Notes: generated by a model from the letters alone, not told the origin. 64,000 bases of DNA from QUBU01 sp014337915 (GCA_030263395.1 SZOW01000016.1:26766-90765), one strand, 5' to 3'. Shown: positions 43,841 through 52,983, counted from the first letter of the stretch. Numbers and translations are program-made.

Positions 43841-44359
43841 CTACTGGCTGACGACGTCGACGCCGGAGTTCAGGACTTCGATCTCCATCTGCAGGTCCCT
43901 GGCCTGGCGCTGGGCCTGCACCAGCTGCATGGTGCGCTCCGCCAGCTGCTCGCGCAGTTCCTGCAGCTGCGGGCTGTACTGCCCGACCTGGCTTTCCAGC
44001 GCCAGGATCCGTTCCTCGCGCTCGAGGACCGCCTGCTGCAGCTCGCGGACCTGGTCGGCGCCCTGGCGGGCCTGCTGGTCGTTGGCCTCGCGCTCGCCGC
44101 GCGCCTGCTCGAGCAGCCGGTTGGCGACCCGCAGTTCTTCCTGCAGCGAGCGCACGCGGTTGTCGGTCTCGACGCGCCGCTCGCCGGTTACCTGCGGCTG
44201 GTAGCGCCGTCGGCCGGTGATGCGATCGCGCAGCTGCCCGGCCGCATCCCGCAGGCTGGCCTGGAAGTCGCCACCGAGGCTGAGTACGTAGAACAGCCCG
44301 ACGGTGACGCTCAGCGCCACCCCGAACAACGCACCCATGAAAATGAAGGCCCCGTACAT
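43841..44359 (-). CDS. inner-membrane coiled-coil protein
   Basis: A 172-residue protein with one N-terminal TM helix (FIFMGALFGVALSVTVGLFY) followed by a basic linker and a long coiled coil (about 60-170; VRSLQEELRVANRLLEQARG, ERILALESQVGQYSPQLQEL). The ATG at 44359 is chosen since it starts directly at the TM segment. Similar in plan to septal or tip-scaffold proteins but no family is recognised. Confidence 0.65.
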   Translation of the reverse strand: MYGAFIFMGALFGVALSVTVGLFYVLSLGGDFQASLRDAAGQLRDRITGRRRYQPQVTGERRVETDNRVRSLQEELRVANRLLEQARGEREANDQQARQGADQVRELQQAVLEREERILALESQVGQYSPQLQELREQLAERTMQLVQAQRQARDLQMEIEVLNSGVDVVSQ

Positions 44360-44471
44360 GGCCCCGAGGCTAGCCCGATGCCGCAGGGGGTTCTGCGGCA
44401 CAGGTCGCAGGCGCTGCAATACCGTGCCGGGCCGCGCCGCGGACTGTTAGCCGCGTCACAGCCCGCGACGG

Positions 44472-45758
44472 TCAGGGCCGGGTCTGGCCGCTGCCCAGCA
44501 CCAGGTACTTGAAGCTCGTCAGCTGCTCGGCGCCCACCGGACCGCGGGCGTGGATCCGGCCGGTGGCGATGCCGATCTCCGCGCCCATGCCGAACTCTCC
44601 GCCGTCGGCAAATTGCGTGGAGGCGTTGTGCAGCAGGATGGCGCTGTCGAGGTCGCGGAAAAAGCGCGCCACGGCAGCCGGGTCCTCGGCGATGATCGCC
44701 TCGGTGTGGCCCGAACCGTAGCGGGTGATGTGGTCCACCGCCTCCTCCACCCCGGTGACGACGCGGATGGATATCACCGCATCGAGGTACTCGGTGCTCC
44801 AGTCCCGCTCGGTGGCCGGCCGGGCGCGCGGGTCCAGGGCGCAGATCTCCGCATCGCCACGCAGTTCGCAGCCGGCCGCCACCAGCGCGTCGGCGATGGC
44901 CGCGTAATGCGTGCCGAGGCAGGCGCGGTCGATGAGCAGCGTCTCGGTGGCGCCGCAGATGCCGGTGCGGCGCATCTTGGCGTTGAGCGCGACTTTTGCC
45001 GCCATGGCGACATCCGCCGAGCGGTGCACGTAGGTGTGACAGATGCCCTCGAGGTGGCCGATCACCGGCACCCGCGCATCGGTCATGACGCGCTCGATGA
45101 GGCCGCGGCCACCGCGCGGCACCACCACATCGATGAACTCCTGCATGCTGCCCAGCAGGTAGCCCACTGCCTCGCGGTCCGTGGTCGGCACCATCTGGAT
45201 CGCATCTTCCGGCAGTCCAGCCACGCGCAGACCCTGCTGCAGACAGCGATGGATGGCGGTGCTGGAATGGAAGCTCTCCGAGCCGCCGCGCAGGATTACG
45301 GCATTGCCCGACTTCAGGCACAGCGCGCCCGCATCGGCGGTGACGTTCGGCCGGCTCTCGTAGATGATGCCGATCACGCCCAGCGGCACCCGCACGCGGC
45401 GGATGGTCAGGCCATTGGGGCGCTGCCACTCGGCCATCACCTGCCCCACCGGATCGGGCAGGGCGATCACCTCGTCGATGCTCTTCGCCATGCCCTCGAC
45501 ACGCGCGGTGTCGAGCAGCAGGCGGTCCAGCAGCGCCCCGGACAGCTGGCGCTGGCGCGCCGCCTCCATGTCGCGGGCGTTGGCGGTGATGATGGCGTCG
45601 CGGCCGGCGCGGATGGCGGCCGCGGCGGCCGCCAATGCGGCGTCCTTCCGCGCGGTGTCGGCGCGCGCCAGCGTCCGCGCCGCAGCACGCGCGCGCCTGC
45701 CGAGGTCACGCATCAGCTCCGGCAGCGGCCGTTCCCCGGCTTCAGTACCTGCATTCAT
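44472..45758 (-). CDS. proA: gamma-glutamyl phosphate reductase
   Basis: Second step of proline synthesis, NADPH reduction of glutamyl-5-phosphate to the semialdehyde. 428 residues. ALDH-fold motifs: VPLGVIGIIYESRPNVTADA, CLKSGNAVILRGGSES, PRGGRGLIERV and the catalytic Cys in RRTGICGATETLLID; C-terminal FADGGEFGMGAEIGI. Begins 3 nt after proB, the usual proBA order, here in an ilvN-proB-proA series. Confidence 0.95.
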   Translation of the reverse strand: MNAGTEAGERPLPELMRDLGRRARAAARTLARADTARKDAALAAAAAAIRAGRDAIITANARDMEAARQRQLSGALLDRLLLDTARVEGMAKSIDEVIALPDPVGQVMAEWQRPNGLTIRRVRVPLGVIGIIYESRPNVTADAGALCLKSGNAVILRGGSESFHSSTAIHRCLQQGLRVAGLPEDAIQMVPTTDREAVGYLLGSMQEFIDVVVPRGGRGLIERVMTDARVPVIGHLEGICHTYVHRSADVAMAAKVALNAKMRRTGICGATETLLIDRACLGTHYAAIADALVAAGCELRGDAEICALDPRARPATERDWSTEYLDAVISIRVVTGVEEAVDHITRYGSGHTEAIIAEDPAAVARFFRDLDSAILLHNASTQFADGGEFGMGAEIGIATGRIHARGPVGAEQLTSFKYLVLGSGQTRP

Positions 45759-45761
45759 GTT

Positions 45762-46910
45762 TCATCCGTTCAGCAGCACGAGATTGTCGCGGTGGATCAT
45801 CTCATCGCGGCCACGATAGCCGAGCAGCTGCTCGAAGTCCTCGCTGTGGCGCCCGAGGATGCGCCGTGCTTCCTCGCTGTCGTAGGCCACCAGGCCACGC
45901 GCCAGGTCGCGACCCTCGCGGTTGCGCACCGTTACCGCATCGCCGCGGCCGAAGCGCCCCTCTACCGCCACCACGCCCACCGGCAGCAGGCTGCGACCAC
46001 CGGCCAGCGCGCGTTCGGCGCCCGGGTCGATGGTGAGCTGGCCGCGGGGCTTGAGCGTGCCGGCGATCCACTGCTTGCGCGCCGCCAGCGGCGAGCCCGC
46101 GCTGACGAACCAGGTGCAGGGCTTGCCGGCCTCGATGGCGGCCAGCGGCCGCAGCCGCTTGCCGCTGGCGATGACGGTGTCGCAGCCGGCGGACAGCGCC
46201 ATGCGCGCGGCCACCAGCTTGGTGACCATGCCACCGGAACCGAACTCGGTGCCGGAAGCGCCGGCCAGCGCCTCGATCTCCGGCGTGATCTCGCGGACCT
46301 CCGGGATCAGCTGCGCATCGGCTTCGCGCGTGGGATCGGCATCGTAGAGCCCATCGACGTCGGAAAGCAGCACCAGCACGTCGGCGCTGGTCATCTCGGC
46401 GACCCGGGCGCCGAGCCGGTCGTTGTCGCCGTAGCGGATCTCGGCCGTCGCCACCGTATCGTTCTCGTTGATGACCGGCACCACGCCCAGCTCCAGCAGC
46501 GTCTGCAGCGTGTTGCGGGCGTTGAGGTAGCGGCGCCGGCTCTCGGTGTCGTCGAGGGTCAGCAGCACCTGCGCCACCTTGATGTCGTGCCGGTTGAGCA
46601 GCTCCTGGTAGGCGTGGGCGAGGATGATCTGGCCCGCCGCGGCTGCGGCCTGCTGCTCCTCGAGCTTGCGCTGCTCGGGCCGCAGGCCGAGGTAGCGCCG
46701 GCCGAGCGCGATGGCGCCGGAGGACACCAGCACCACCTGCTGGCCGCGACCCCGCAGGCGCGCAATCTCGCGCACCAGCGACTGCAGCCACTTGCGGTGC
46801 AGGCGGCCCGTGGCCTTCTCCACCAGCAAGGAGGAACCGACCTTCACCACCACGCGGGATGCCTCCCGGAGGCGGGACTGGTCCCTGCGGCGGCGCGCGC
46901 GGCTGGCCAT
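45762..46910 (-). CDS. proB: glutamate 5-kinase
   Basis: First step of proline synthesis: ATP phosphorylation of glutamate gamma-carboxylate. 382 residues with amino-acid kinase domain (VVVKVGSSLLVEKATGRLH; VVLVSSGAIALGRRYLGL; VINENDTVATAEIRYGDNDR; FGSGGMVTKLVAARMAL) and a C-terminal PUA domain (about 285-365; PGAERALAGGRSLLPVGVVA). In characterised enzymes proline inhibits the kinase domain. Confidence 0.95.
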   Translation of the reverse strand: MASRARRRRDQSRLREASRVVVKVGSSLLVEKATGRLHRKWLQSLVREIARLRGRGQQVVLVSSGAIALGRRYLGLRPEQRKLEEQQAAAAAGQIILAHAYQELLNRHDIKVAQVLLTLDDTESRRRYLNARNTLQTLLELGVVPVINENDTVATAEIRYGDNDRLGARVAEMTSADVLVLLSDVDGLYDADPTREADAQLIPEVREITPEIEALAGASGTEFGSGGMVTKLVAARMALSAGCDTVIASGKRLRPLAAIEAGKPCTWFVSAGSPLAARKQWIAGTLKPRGQLTIDPGAERALAGGRSLLPVGVVAVEGRFGRGDAVTVRNREGRDLARGLVAYDSEEARRILGRHSEDFEQLLGYRGRDEMIHRDNLVLLNG

Positions 46911-46930
46911 GCGGACGCTCCCCGGCGGCG

Positions 46931-47434
46931 TCAGTCGATGGCCGCGGTGACCGTCTGGGCACCCCGGCCGATGGCCATCGGGCCGCTGCGCACCACGGTG
47001 AGTATGGTAGTCAGGTTCGACATCTTCTCGACGAACTCGTCGATGCGGCCGCAGGTGCTGGTCAGCTCGACGGTGAAGGTCGCACGGTTATCGTCCAGCA
47101 CCCGCGCGCCCTCGCGCTTCACCAGCTCGGCCACCTTCTCCCAGGCCGCATCGGCCACCCGGGCCTTCAGCAGCAGCAGTTCGCGCTCGATGTGGTCGCC
47201 GCCGGTCATGTCGGCCATGTTCACCACGTCCACCAGCTTCAGCAGCTGCTTGCTGATCTGGTCCACCACCTGGTCGGAACCGTGGGTCACCAGCGTGAGC
47301 CGCGAGAAGCGCGCGTCCTCGGTGGGTGCCACGCTGAGCGTCTCGATGTTGTAGCCACGGGTCGAGAACAGCGAGGCCACCCGGGTCAGGGCACCCGCCT
47401 CGTTCTGCAGCAGGATGGACATGATGTGGCGCAT
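46931..47434 (-). CDS. ilvN: acetolactate synthase small (regulatory) subunit
   Basis: A 167-residue regulatory subunit: N-terminal ACT domain (SILLQNEAGALTRVASLFST, RGYNIETLSVAPTEDARFSR) and the IlvH C-terminal domain (ELLLLKARVADAAWEKVAEL ... GPMAIGRGAQTV). It binds valine and activates the IlvB catalytic subunit. Unusually it is not next to ilvB (49209, opposite strand) but leads the proB-proA series, with an ICMT/CmoA-like pair in between. A nested palindrome lies directly upstream. Confidence 0.93.
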   Translation of the reverse strand: MRHIMSILLQNEAGALTRVASLFSTRGYNIETLSVAPTEDARFSRLTLVTHGSDQVVDQISKQLLKLVDVVNMADMTGGDHIERELLLLKARVADAAWEKVAELVKREGARVLDDNRATFTVELTSTCGRIDEFVEKMSNLTTILTVVRSGPMAIGRGAQTVTAAID

Positions 47435-47458
47435 GGGACTTCGACCGCCCGCCGGGCA

Positions 47459-47537
47459 GGCAGCCTATTGCATTGATTGGATTGGTAATCGTCGCCCAGA
47501 ACGGGCGGCAATGCAATGCACGCGGCGGGCGGCTGCC
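47459..47537 (-). repeat. triply nested inverted repeat upstream of ilvN
   Basis: GGCAGCC / GGCTGCC (47459-47465, 47531-47537), ATTGCATTG / CAATGCAAT (47467-47475, 47509-47517) and CGCCC / GGGCG (47493-47497, 47503-47507) are nested around one centre. On the minus strand a 3-Ile-in-eight-residue stretch (TITNPINAIG) can be read from an ATG at 47516. It could be the terminator of the ICMT-like gene or an ilvN leader; no T-run is present. Confidence 0.45.
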
Positions 47538-48248
47538 TCAGTCCGCCACCACCACGCGCCGGTGCTTCAGGCTGCGCACCGCCAGCCAGAAGGCGAGTAC
47601 CGCCAGGAAACCCGCCAGCAGCGCCTGCACGGCGCCGTTGCCCAGGCTCAGGCGCTGCAGCAACCAGAGGTTGTAGGCCACCACCAGGATCCAGCGCGAA
47701 ACCCAGCCGAACACCGTGCCGTACTCCTTGACGAGCAGGCGCCGCCAGTGGAATTCCATGCGGCCGATGGTGCCGGCCAGCCCGCGCAGGCGCGGCAGCA
47801 GGCCGGGCACGTCCCGGCAGTAGGCGCGGAACGCTGCACCGAACTTCTGCTGCAGGTAGGCCTGCTCCGCCGCGATGATCGCCAGGTACAGGAAGCTGAA
47901 CAGCGGGACGACGACGAGCACGCAGCACCAGGAGTTCGAGGTGATCGCCACGCCGGCGATCATCAGGATGTTGCCCAGGTACATGGGATTGCGGCAGTGG
48001 GCATAGAGGCCGTCGGTCACCAGGTCCTCGGCATAGACCCGCCGGTCACGGCCGCCGCGGATGATGTACTTCAGCGCGATGGTCATGGCGCGCACCGCCT
48101 GGCCGGCCAGCGCGACCACCAGGCCCAGCAGCGCCGCCCAGCCATAGGTTTCGAACAGGCGCGGCCCGGGCAGCAGCACCAGCGGCAGCGCCAGCGGGAA
48201 CAGGTAGTTGCGGAAGCGGAAGGCAAAATTGCCGATGGCCACCATCAT
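47538..48248 (-). CDS. ICMT/PEMT-like membrane methyltransferase
   Basis: A 236-residue integral membrane protein. N-terminal TM helices, then the isoprenylcysteine-carboxyl-methyltransferase-type SAM site VTDGLYAHCRNPMYLGNILM and AAEQAYLQQKFGAAFRAYCR, and further C-terminal helices. Members methylate small membrane-soluble or lipid substrates; the substrate here is unknown. The start overlaps the CmoA-like stop (ATGATG), so the two are made together. Confidence 0.82.
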   Translation of the reverse strand: MMVAIGNFAFRFRNYLFPLALPLVLLPGPRLFETYGWAALLGLVVALAGQAVRAMTIALKYIIRGGRDRRVYAEDLVTDGLYAHCRNPMYLGNILMIAGVAITSNSWCCVLVVVPLFSFLYLAIIAAEQAYLQQKFGAAFRAYCRDVPGLLPRLRGLAGTIGRMEFHWRRLLVKEYGTVFGWVSRWILVVAYNLWLLQRLSLGNGAVQALLAGFLAVLAFWLAVRSLKHRRVVVAD

Positions 48249-48982
48249 TTGACGGCCACCATGCCGGTGAAGTTGTACCACTTGAAGAATACGTCGACAT
48301 GGCGGAAGCCCGCGCGCAACAGCATCTCGCGGTTCTCCAGCAGCTTGTACGGCACCAGCACGTTCTCCAGCGCCTCGCGCTTCTGGCTGATCTCCAGCTG
48401 GCTGTAGCCGTTGCGCCGCTTCATGTCGTAGTAGTGGTCGATGAACAGCCGGTTGAACAGCGAATCCTCGCCGATCACCTTCTCCACCAGGAACAGGCAG
48501 CCGTTCTCGTTGAGTCCCTGGCAGACCTGCGCCAGCAGCCGGTCCCGGTACAGTGGCCGGATGAACTGCAGGGTCAGCACCAGCATGACGACCGAGGCAT
48601 TGTCCACCCGGCAACCCTGGTTGAGATCGGCACAGATGATCTCGTGGGCCCGGTCGAATCCCGCCGCGGCCAGCTTCTGCCGGCACTTTTCGATCATCTC
48701 CGGCGAGGAATCGACGCCGACGAAGCGCAGGTCGGGCGGCAGGTGTGGATGCAGGTGCAGCAGCGTGGTGCCGGTGGAGCAGCCGAGGTCGTAGACGTTG
48801 CTGCCGCTGGTAGCGAAGTCGGCGGCCATCTCGGCGATCATCCGCTGCATCTCCGCATAGAACGGCACCGAGCGCAGCAGCATGTCGTCGAAGACCTGCG
48901 CTACCTCGTGGCCGAACCGGAAGTCGGCAACCTGCTCCTGTCGCTCGCGAAACACCTCGTCGCGCACCAGTCCCATGCTCAT
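48245..48982 (-). CDS. cmoA: CmoA-type carboxy-SAM synthase homologue
   Basis: A 245-residue class I methyltransferase-fold protein closely resembling E. coli CmoA along its length: FGHEVAQVFDDMLLRSVPFY, VYDLGCSTGTTLLHLHPHLP, VDSSPEMIEKCRQKL, VVMLVLTLQFIRPLYRDRLL, MKRRNGYSQLEISQKREALE. CmoA makes carboxy-SAM from SAM and prephenate for CmoB-dependent wobble uridine modification in tRNA. No cmoB lies beside it; instead the partner is an ICMT-like membrane enzyme. Three closely spaced ATGs exist; 48982 has AGGGGA 7 nt upstream. Confidence 0.82.
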   Translation of the reverse strand: MSMGLVRDEVFRERQEQVADFRFGHEVAQVFDDMLLRSVPFYAEMQRMIAEMAADFATSGSNVYDLGCSTGTTLLHLHPHLPPDLRFVGVDSSPEMIEKCRQKLAAAGFDRAHEIICADLNQGCRVDNASVVMLVLTLQFIRPLYRDRLLAQVCQGLNENGCLFLVEKVIGEDSLFNRLFIDHYYDMKRRNGYSQLEISQKREALENVLVPYKLLENREMLLRAGFRHVDVFFKWYNFTGMVAVK

Positions 48983-49208
48983 GCCCATGTCCCCTGCCGC
49001 ATGCCCGTCCCCTGCGCCCGCACCGTGAACGCTGCCGGTGAGACGCGTCCGGCAGCCCGGATCAACCGCTGCGTCCGCTGCCGGCGAAACAGCGGGAAAA
49101 CCCGTGTAACCCTTGCATTGACAACGTAATTGGCAGAGACTCCCGGAGCAGGTGCTGCCTTGCGGATTACCCCGTCCGCCGGCATTCCGGCAGCCCTCCC
49201 GCGAACTT

Positions 49209-51068
49209 ATGCTTATGACAACAGCGCCCCAAGCTGCGGCGATCTCGCCGCATCCCCTCGCCGGCAAGCGCATGACCGGCGCCGAAATGATCGTGCAGGT
49301 GCTGGCCGACGAGGGCGTGGAGATCATCTTCGGCTACAGCGGCGGCGCCATCCTGCCGACCTACGACGCCGTGTTCCGCTTCAATGACGAGCACCGCAAT
49401 GGCGCCAGCAAGGATCCGCTGCCGCTGCTCGTGCCGGCCAACGAGCAGGGCGCCGGCTTCATGGCCGCCGGCTACGCGCGCGCCAGCGGCCGCGTCGGCG
49501 TCGTGCTGGTGACTTCCGGTCCCGGTGCCACCAACACCGTCACGCCGGTGCGCGACTGCATGGCGGACTCGGTGCCCATCGTGGTGCTCTGCGGCCAGGT
49601 GCCCACGGCCATGATCGGCAGCGACGCCTTCCAGGAAGCGCCGGTCTCCGCCGTCATGGGCCCGGTGGCCAAGCATGTGTTCCTGGTCACCGACCCCTTC
49701 AAGCTCGAGGCCACCATCCGCACCGCCTTCGAGATCGCCCGCACCGGGCGACCGGGGCCGGTGGTCGTGGACCTGCCGAAGGACATCCAGAACTGGATCG
49801 GCGATTTCCAGGGCGGCGGCCTGCTGCCCGCGCCCGGCTATCGCCAGCGCGTCGAGGCCGTGAGCAGCAACCGGCTGGCCGCCAGCGACTGCAAGGCCTT
49901 TTTCGCGCTGCTCGGCGAGTCGCAGCGGCCGCTGATCTACGCCGGCGGCGGCGTGATCAATGCCAATGCCGCCGCCGCGCTGCGCCGCTTCGCGCAGCAG
50001 TACCGCATTCCGGTCACCACCACGCTGATGGGCATCGGCGCCGTGGACACTACCGATCCGCTGGCGATGCAGATGCTCGGCATGCACGGCGCCGCCTTCG
50101 CCAACTACGCGGTGGAAGACTGCGATTTCCTCATCGCCGTCGGGTCGCGATTCGACGATCGCGTCGCGGCGATCCCCGACCGCTTCGCGCCCCGGGCGCG
50201 GCGCGTGGCGCATTTCGACATCGACCCGGCCGAGATCGGCAAGGTCCGCAAGGCCGACTGGCACCATGTCGGCGTGCTGGACCGGGACCTCGACGCGCTC
50301 ACCGCCTGGGGCCAGCGCCATCACCCGCCGCAGGATTTCAGCACATGGCACGCCGAGCTGGCGGAGCTCAAGCGCCGCCATGCCTACGGCTACGACCGCG
50401 ACAGCGCGCTGATCCAGCCCTACTACGTGATCGAGGAAATCAACCGCCATACGCAGGGCGAAGCCATCATCAGCACCGGCGTCGGCCAGCACCAGATGTG
50501 GGCGGCGCAGTACTTCGACTTCCGGCACCCACGCCTGTGGCTGACCTCGGGCAGCATGGGCACCATGGGCTTCGGGCTGCCGGCGGCCATCGGCGCGCAG
50601 ATCGCCAATCCCGATCGCCTGGTCATCGACGTCGACGGCGACGCCAGCCTGCGCATGAACCTCGGCGAGATGGAGACCGTGACCACCTACGGCCTGCCGA
50701 TCAAGGTGCTGGTCCTCAATAACTTCGGCGACGGCATGGTCAAGCAGTGGCAGAAGCTGTTCTACAAGGGACGGCTCTCCGGCAGCGACAAGTCACTGCG
50801 GCGCAAGGATTTCGTCAAGGCGGCCCAGGCCGATGGCTTCGGCTACGCGGCGCGCCTCGACCGCAAGGCCGACGTGCCGCGCATGGTTAAGGAATTCCTG
50901 GAGTTCCGCGGGCCCGCCTTCCTCGAGGTCATCATCGACCCGGATGCCGGCGTCTACCCGATGATCGGGCCGGGCATGGCCTATGACCAGATGATCACCG
51001 GCGACTACATCCCGAGTCGCGGCAGCCGCCCGGAACCCGGAGCCCCATCGGGCACCTCCATGTTCTGA
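49209..51068 (+). CDS. ilvB: acetolactate synthase large (catalytic) subunit
   Basis: ThDP enzyme forming acetolactate/acetohydroxybutyrate in branched-chain amino acid synthesis, 619 residues. Catalytic Glu in VPANEQGAGFMAAGYARASG (PANEQ rather than RHEQ), VTSGPGATNTVTPVRDCMAD, FAD region VGSRFDDRVAAIPDRFAP, ThDP/Mg motif DVDGDASLRMNLGEMETVTT. Start ATG 49209 or 49215; no clear ribosome site, and a TTGACA at 49118 has no good -10 partner. Its 3' end overlaps the convergent subtilase by 74 bp. Confidence 0.93.
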   Translation: MLMTTAPQAAAISPHPLAGKRMTGAEMIVQVLADEGVEIIFGYSGGAILPTYDAVFRFNDEHRNGASKDPLPLLVPANEQGAGFMAAGYARASGRVGVVLVTSGPGATNTVTPVRDCMADSVPIVVLCGQVPTAMIGSDAFQEAPVSAVMGPVAKHVFLVTDPFKLEATIRTAFEIARTGRPGPVVVDLPKDIQNWIGDFQGGGLLPAPGYRQRVEAVSSNRLAASDCKAFFALLGESQRPLIYAGGGVINANAAAALRRFAQQYRIPVTTTLMGIGAVDTTDPLAMQMLGMHGAAFANYAVEDCDFLIAVGSRFDDRVAAIPDRFAPRARRVAHFDIDPAEIGKVRKADWHHVGVLDRDLDALTAWGQRHHPPQDFSTWHAELAELKRRHAYGYDRDSALIQPYYVIEEINRHTQGEAIISTGVGQHQMWAAQYFDFRHPRLWLTSGSMGTMGFGLPAAIGAQIANPDRLVIDVDGDASLRMNLGEMETVTTYGLPIKVLVLNNFGDGMVKQWQKLFYKGRLSGSDKSLRRKDFVKAAQADGFGYAARLDRKADVPRMVKEFLEFRGPAFLEVIIDPDAGVYPMIGPGMAYDQMITGDYIPSRGSRPEPGAPSGTSMF

Positions 51069-52983
51069 GCAGGCCTGCGGCGGCCTGCCGGCGGAGCGCT
51101 GCCAGGCCAAGCGCAAGCAGCCCTGCCCACCCGACCGAGCCACCACCACCGCCGCCGGAACCCGGCGGCGGATTGACCGTCACCACCAGGTCGCTGCTGT
51201 CGGTTGCACCCTGGTCGTCGGTGATGGTGAGACGCACCGTGACGGGGCCGCTGGCGGTGGCCCGCAGCGTCGCCACGCTGGTATCCGCCGGGCTGATGTC
51301 AGCAGCGCCGCTGAGCGTAGTCCAGCTGTAGGCGACGATGCTGCGGCCGTTCGCTGGCAGGCTGGCCGTGGCGGCGAGCGCGACAGCCTCACCGGGATGC
51401 GTCGCCGAGGGCGTCGCGGTTGCCGTGGCGATCGGACGCAGCGCCTCGGCCAGCGCAGCCGGCGCATCGACCATGCCGGCGCCACAGGTGCTGGTGGTGC
51501 AGCCGCATTCGAGCTCCTGGATGTCGCTGGCACCCGTCGGGACATGGCACAGCGGAATGCCCGCATCTGGTGCCGGGAACGGCCGGGCGCTGGCGCGCAG
51601 GCGCGCGATCAGCCGCGACGTGCCCAGGCTACCGTTGACCCCCAGCATCAACGCCGCGATGCCACTCACCTGCGGTGCCGAAAAGCTGGTGCCGATGCTG
51701 GGATTGAGCGGGCTGCTGTAGCCCGGGCCCAGCGGCGTGGTCGTGCCCTGGTCGATCGTGGTGTCGAGAGCGAACAGGCAGGGGCCGGTGAGGTTCACGC
51801 AGTTGCCGGCCGGGGCCGCCACCGCCACCTCGCGTCCGAGGTTGCTGTAGCCCACCTTGGTGCCGACATGGCGCAGGCCGGCCACCGCCATCGCGCCCGG
51901 GCAGTTGGCGGGAAACTCCACCGGTGCGCCAGAGTTGCCTGCGGACGCGACCACGACCACCCCGAGCGCATCGAGCTCGGCGATGACCGCCTGGTAGCCC
52001 TGCGGGCAGCTGCCCGCGGCGCCGAGGCTCAGGTTGAGGACGCGCGCCGGATAGGGATTGTCCGGCACGCCATCGACGTGCAGGCCCGCCGCCCAGCGCA
52101 TGGCCTGGAGGATGTCGGCGTTGCTGCCGCTGCACTTGCCGAGTACACGCACCGGCAGGATCCACGAGTCCCAGGTGGCGCCGGCAATGCCGGTGACGTT
52201 GTTGGTCCTGGCACCAATCAGGCCGGCCACGCGCGTGCCATGCCAGGAGCTGTCCTCGACCGTGCAGCCGGCGAACAGCGGCAGCTGTGCGTCGCTGGCG
52301 CTGATCCAGTCGCCGGGATCCGAGGGATCGCTGTCCCAGCCGTCGCCATCGTTGGCGCCGAGGAAGCCGCCGCCGACGTCGGCGCTGACGAAATCGTAGC
52401 CGGGCAGCAGGCGACCGCCCTGCCCCATGCGCAGCAGGTCGGGGTGATCGAAGCGCACGCCGGTGTCCAGCACGGCGACCACGATATCCGCCGCGCCGGT
52501 GCTGACATCCCAGGCGGCCTCGACGTGAGTGGCCGCGGGCTGGCTGCCCTGCAGGTACCACTGCCCGGCATACAGCGGATCATTGGGCACCGCATGGCGC
52601 CGGACGCGGCTGTCGGGCTCGGCGAAGGCGACGGCGTCATCGGCCCGCAGCTGGGCCAGCAGTTCCGCCAGCTCGCTGCCGGCCAGCGGCCGGTCCAGCT
52701 CGACGAGCTGCAGCGCCGGGCCGATGGCCTGATGCCGGCGCAGTTCCAGCCCACTGCGCCAGGCCAGCGCCTTGACGCGGCCGTCGCCGGGGGATTCGAT
52801 CGCGGTGGCCGGTGCGCGCAGGCCGACGATGATGCGCGAGACGGGTGCGCTGGCTGCGGCCGGCATTGCCAGCCGGCCCGTTGCCTCGCTGCCCGGCACC
52901 ACCGCTGGCAGCAGGCCCAGAACCGCCGCCACCACGGCCGCAAGGCCGGCCCTGCCCCTGCACCGCCGCATTCCCTGGAACAT
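50995..52983 (-). CDS. secreted subtilisin-like serine protease with GlyGly-CTERM and run-on tail
   Basis: A 662-residue S8 protease. Signal peptide about 10-35, an I9-type prodomain, catalytic triad Asp173 (VAVLDTGVRFDHPD), His248 (DSSWHGTRVAG) and Ser433 (IGTSFSAPQVSG), a PKD/Ig-like domain (about 515-600) and a sorting signal GSGGGGGGSVGWAGLLALGL followed by RR, as in GlyGly-CTERM proteins cut by rhombosortase. The frame does not stop after the Arg cluster but continues about 30 residues into sequence antisense to the ilvB end. The true terminus may be a lost stop. Confidence 0.88.
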   Translation of the reverse strand: MFQGMRRCRGRAGLAAVVAAVLGLLPAVVPGSEATGRLAMPAAASAPVSRIIVGLRAPATAIESPGDGRVKALAWRSGLELRRHQAIGPALQLVELDRPLAGSELAELLAQLRADDAVAFAEPDSRVRRHAVPNDPLYAGQWYLQGSQPAATHVEAAWDVSTGAADIVVAVLDTGVRFDHPDLLRMGQGGRLLPGYDFVSADVGGGFLGANDGDGWDSDPSDPGDWISASDAQLPLFAGCTVEDSSWHGTRVAGLIGARTNNVTGIAGATWDSWILPVRVLGKCSGSNADILQAMRWAAGLHVDGVPDNPYPARVLNLSLGAAGSCPQGYQAVIAELDALGVVVVASAGNSGAPVEFPANCPGAMAVAGLRHVGTKVGYSNLGREVAVAAPAGNCVNLTGPCLFALDTTIDQGTTTPLGPGYSSPLNPSIGTSFSAPQVSGIAALMLGVNGSLGTSRLIARLRASARPFPAPDAGIPLCHVPTGASDIQELECGCTTSTCGAGMVDAPAALAEALRPIATATATPSATHPGEAVALAATASLPANGRSIVAYSWTTLSGAADISPADTSVATLRATASGPVTVRLTITDDQGATDSSDLVVTVNPPPGSGGGGGGSVGWAGLLALGLAALRRQAAAGLLRTWRCPMGLRVPGGCRDSGCSRR

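Noticed and set aside
44550..47354. 934-residue plus-strand open frame
   Set aside because: Antisense to proA, proB and ilvN, all with intact family motifs.
49118..49123. TTGACA as -35 box of ilvB
   Set aside because: No acceptable -10 hexamer lies 16-18 nt downstream.
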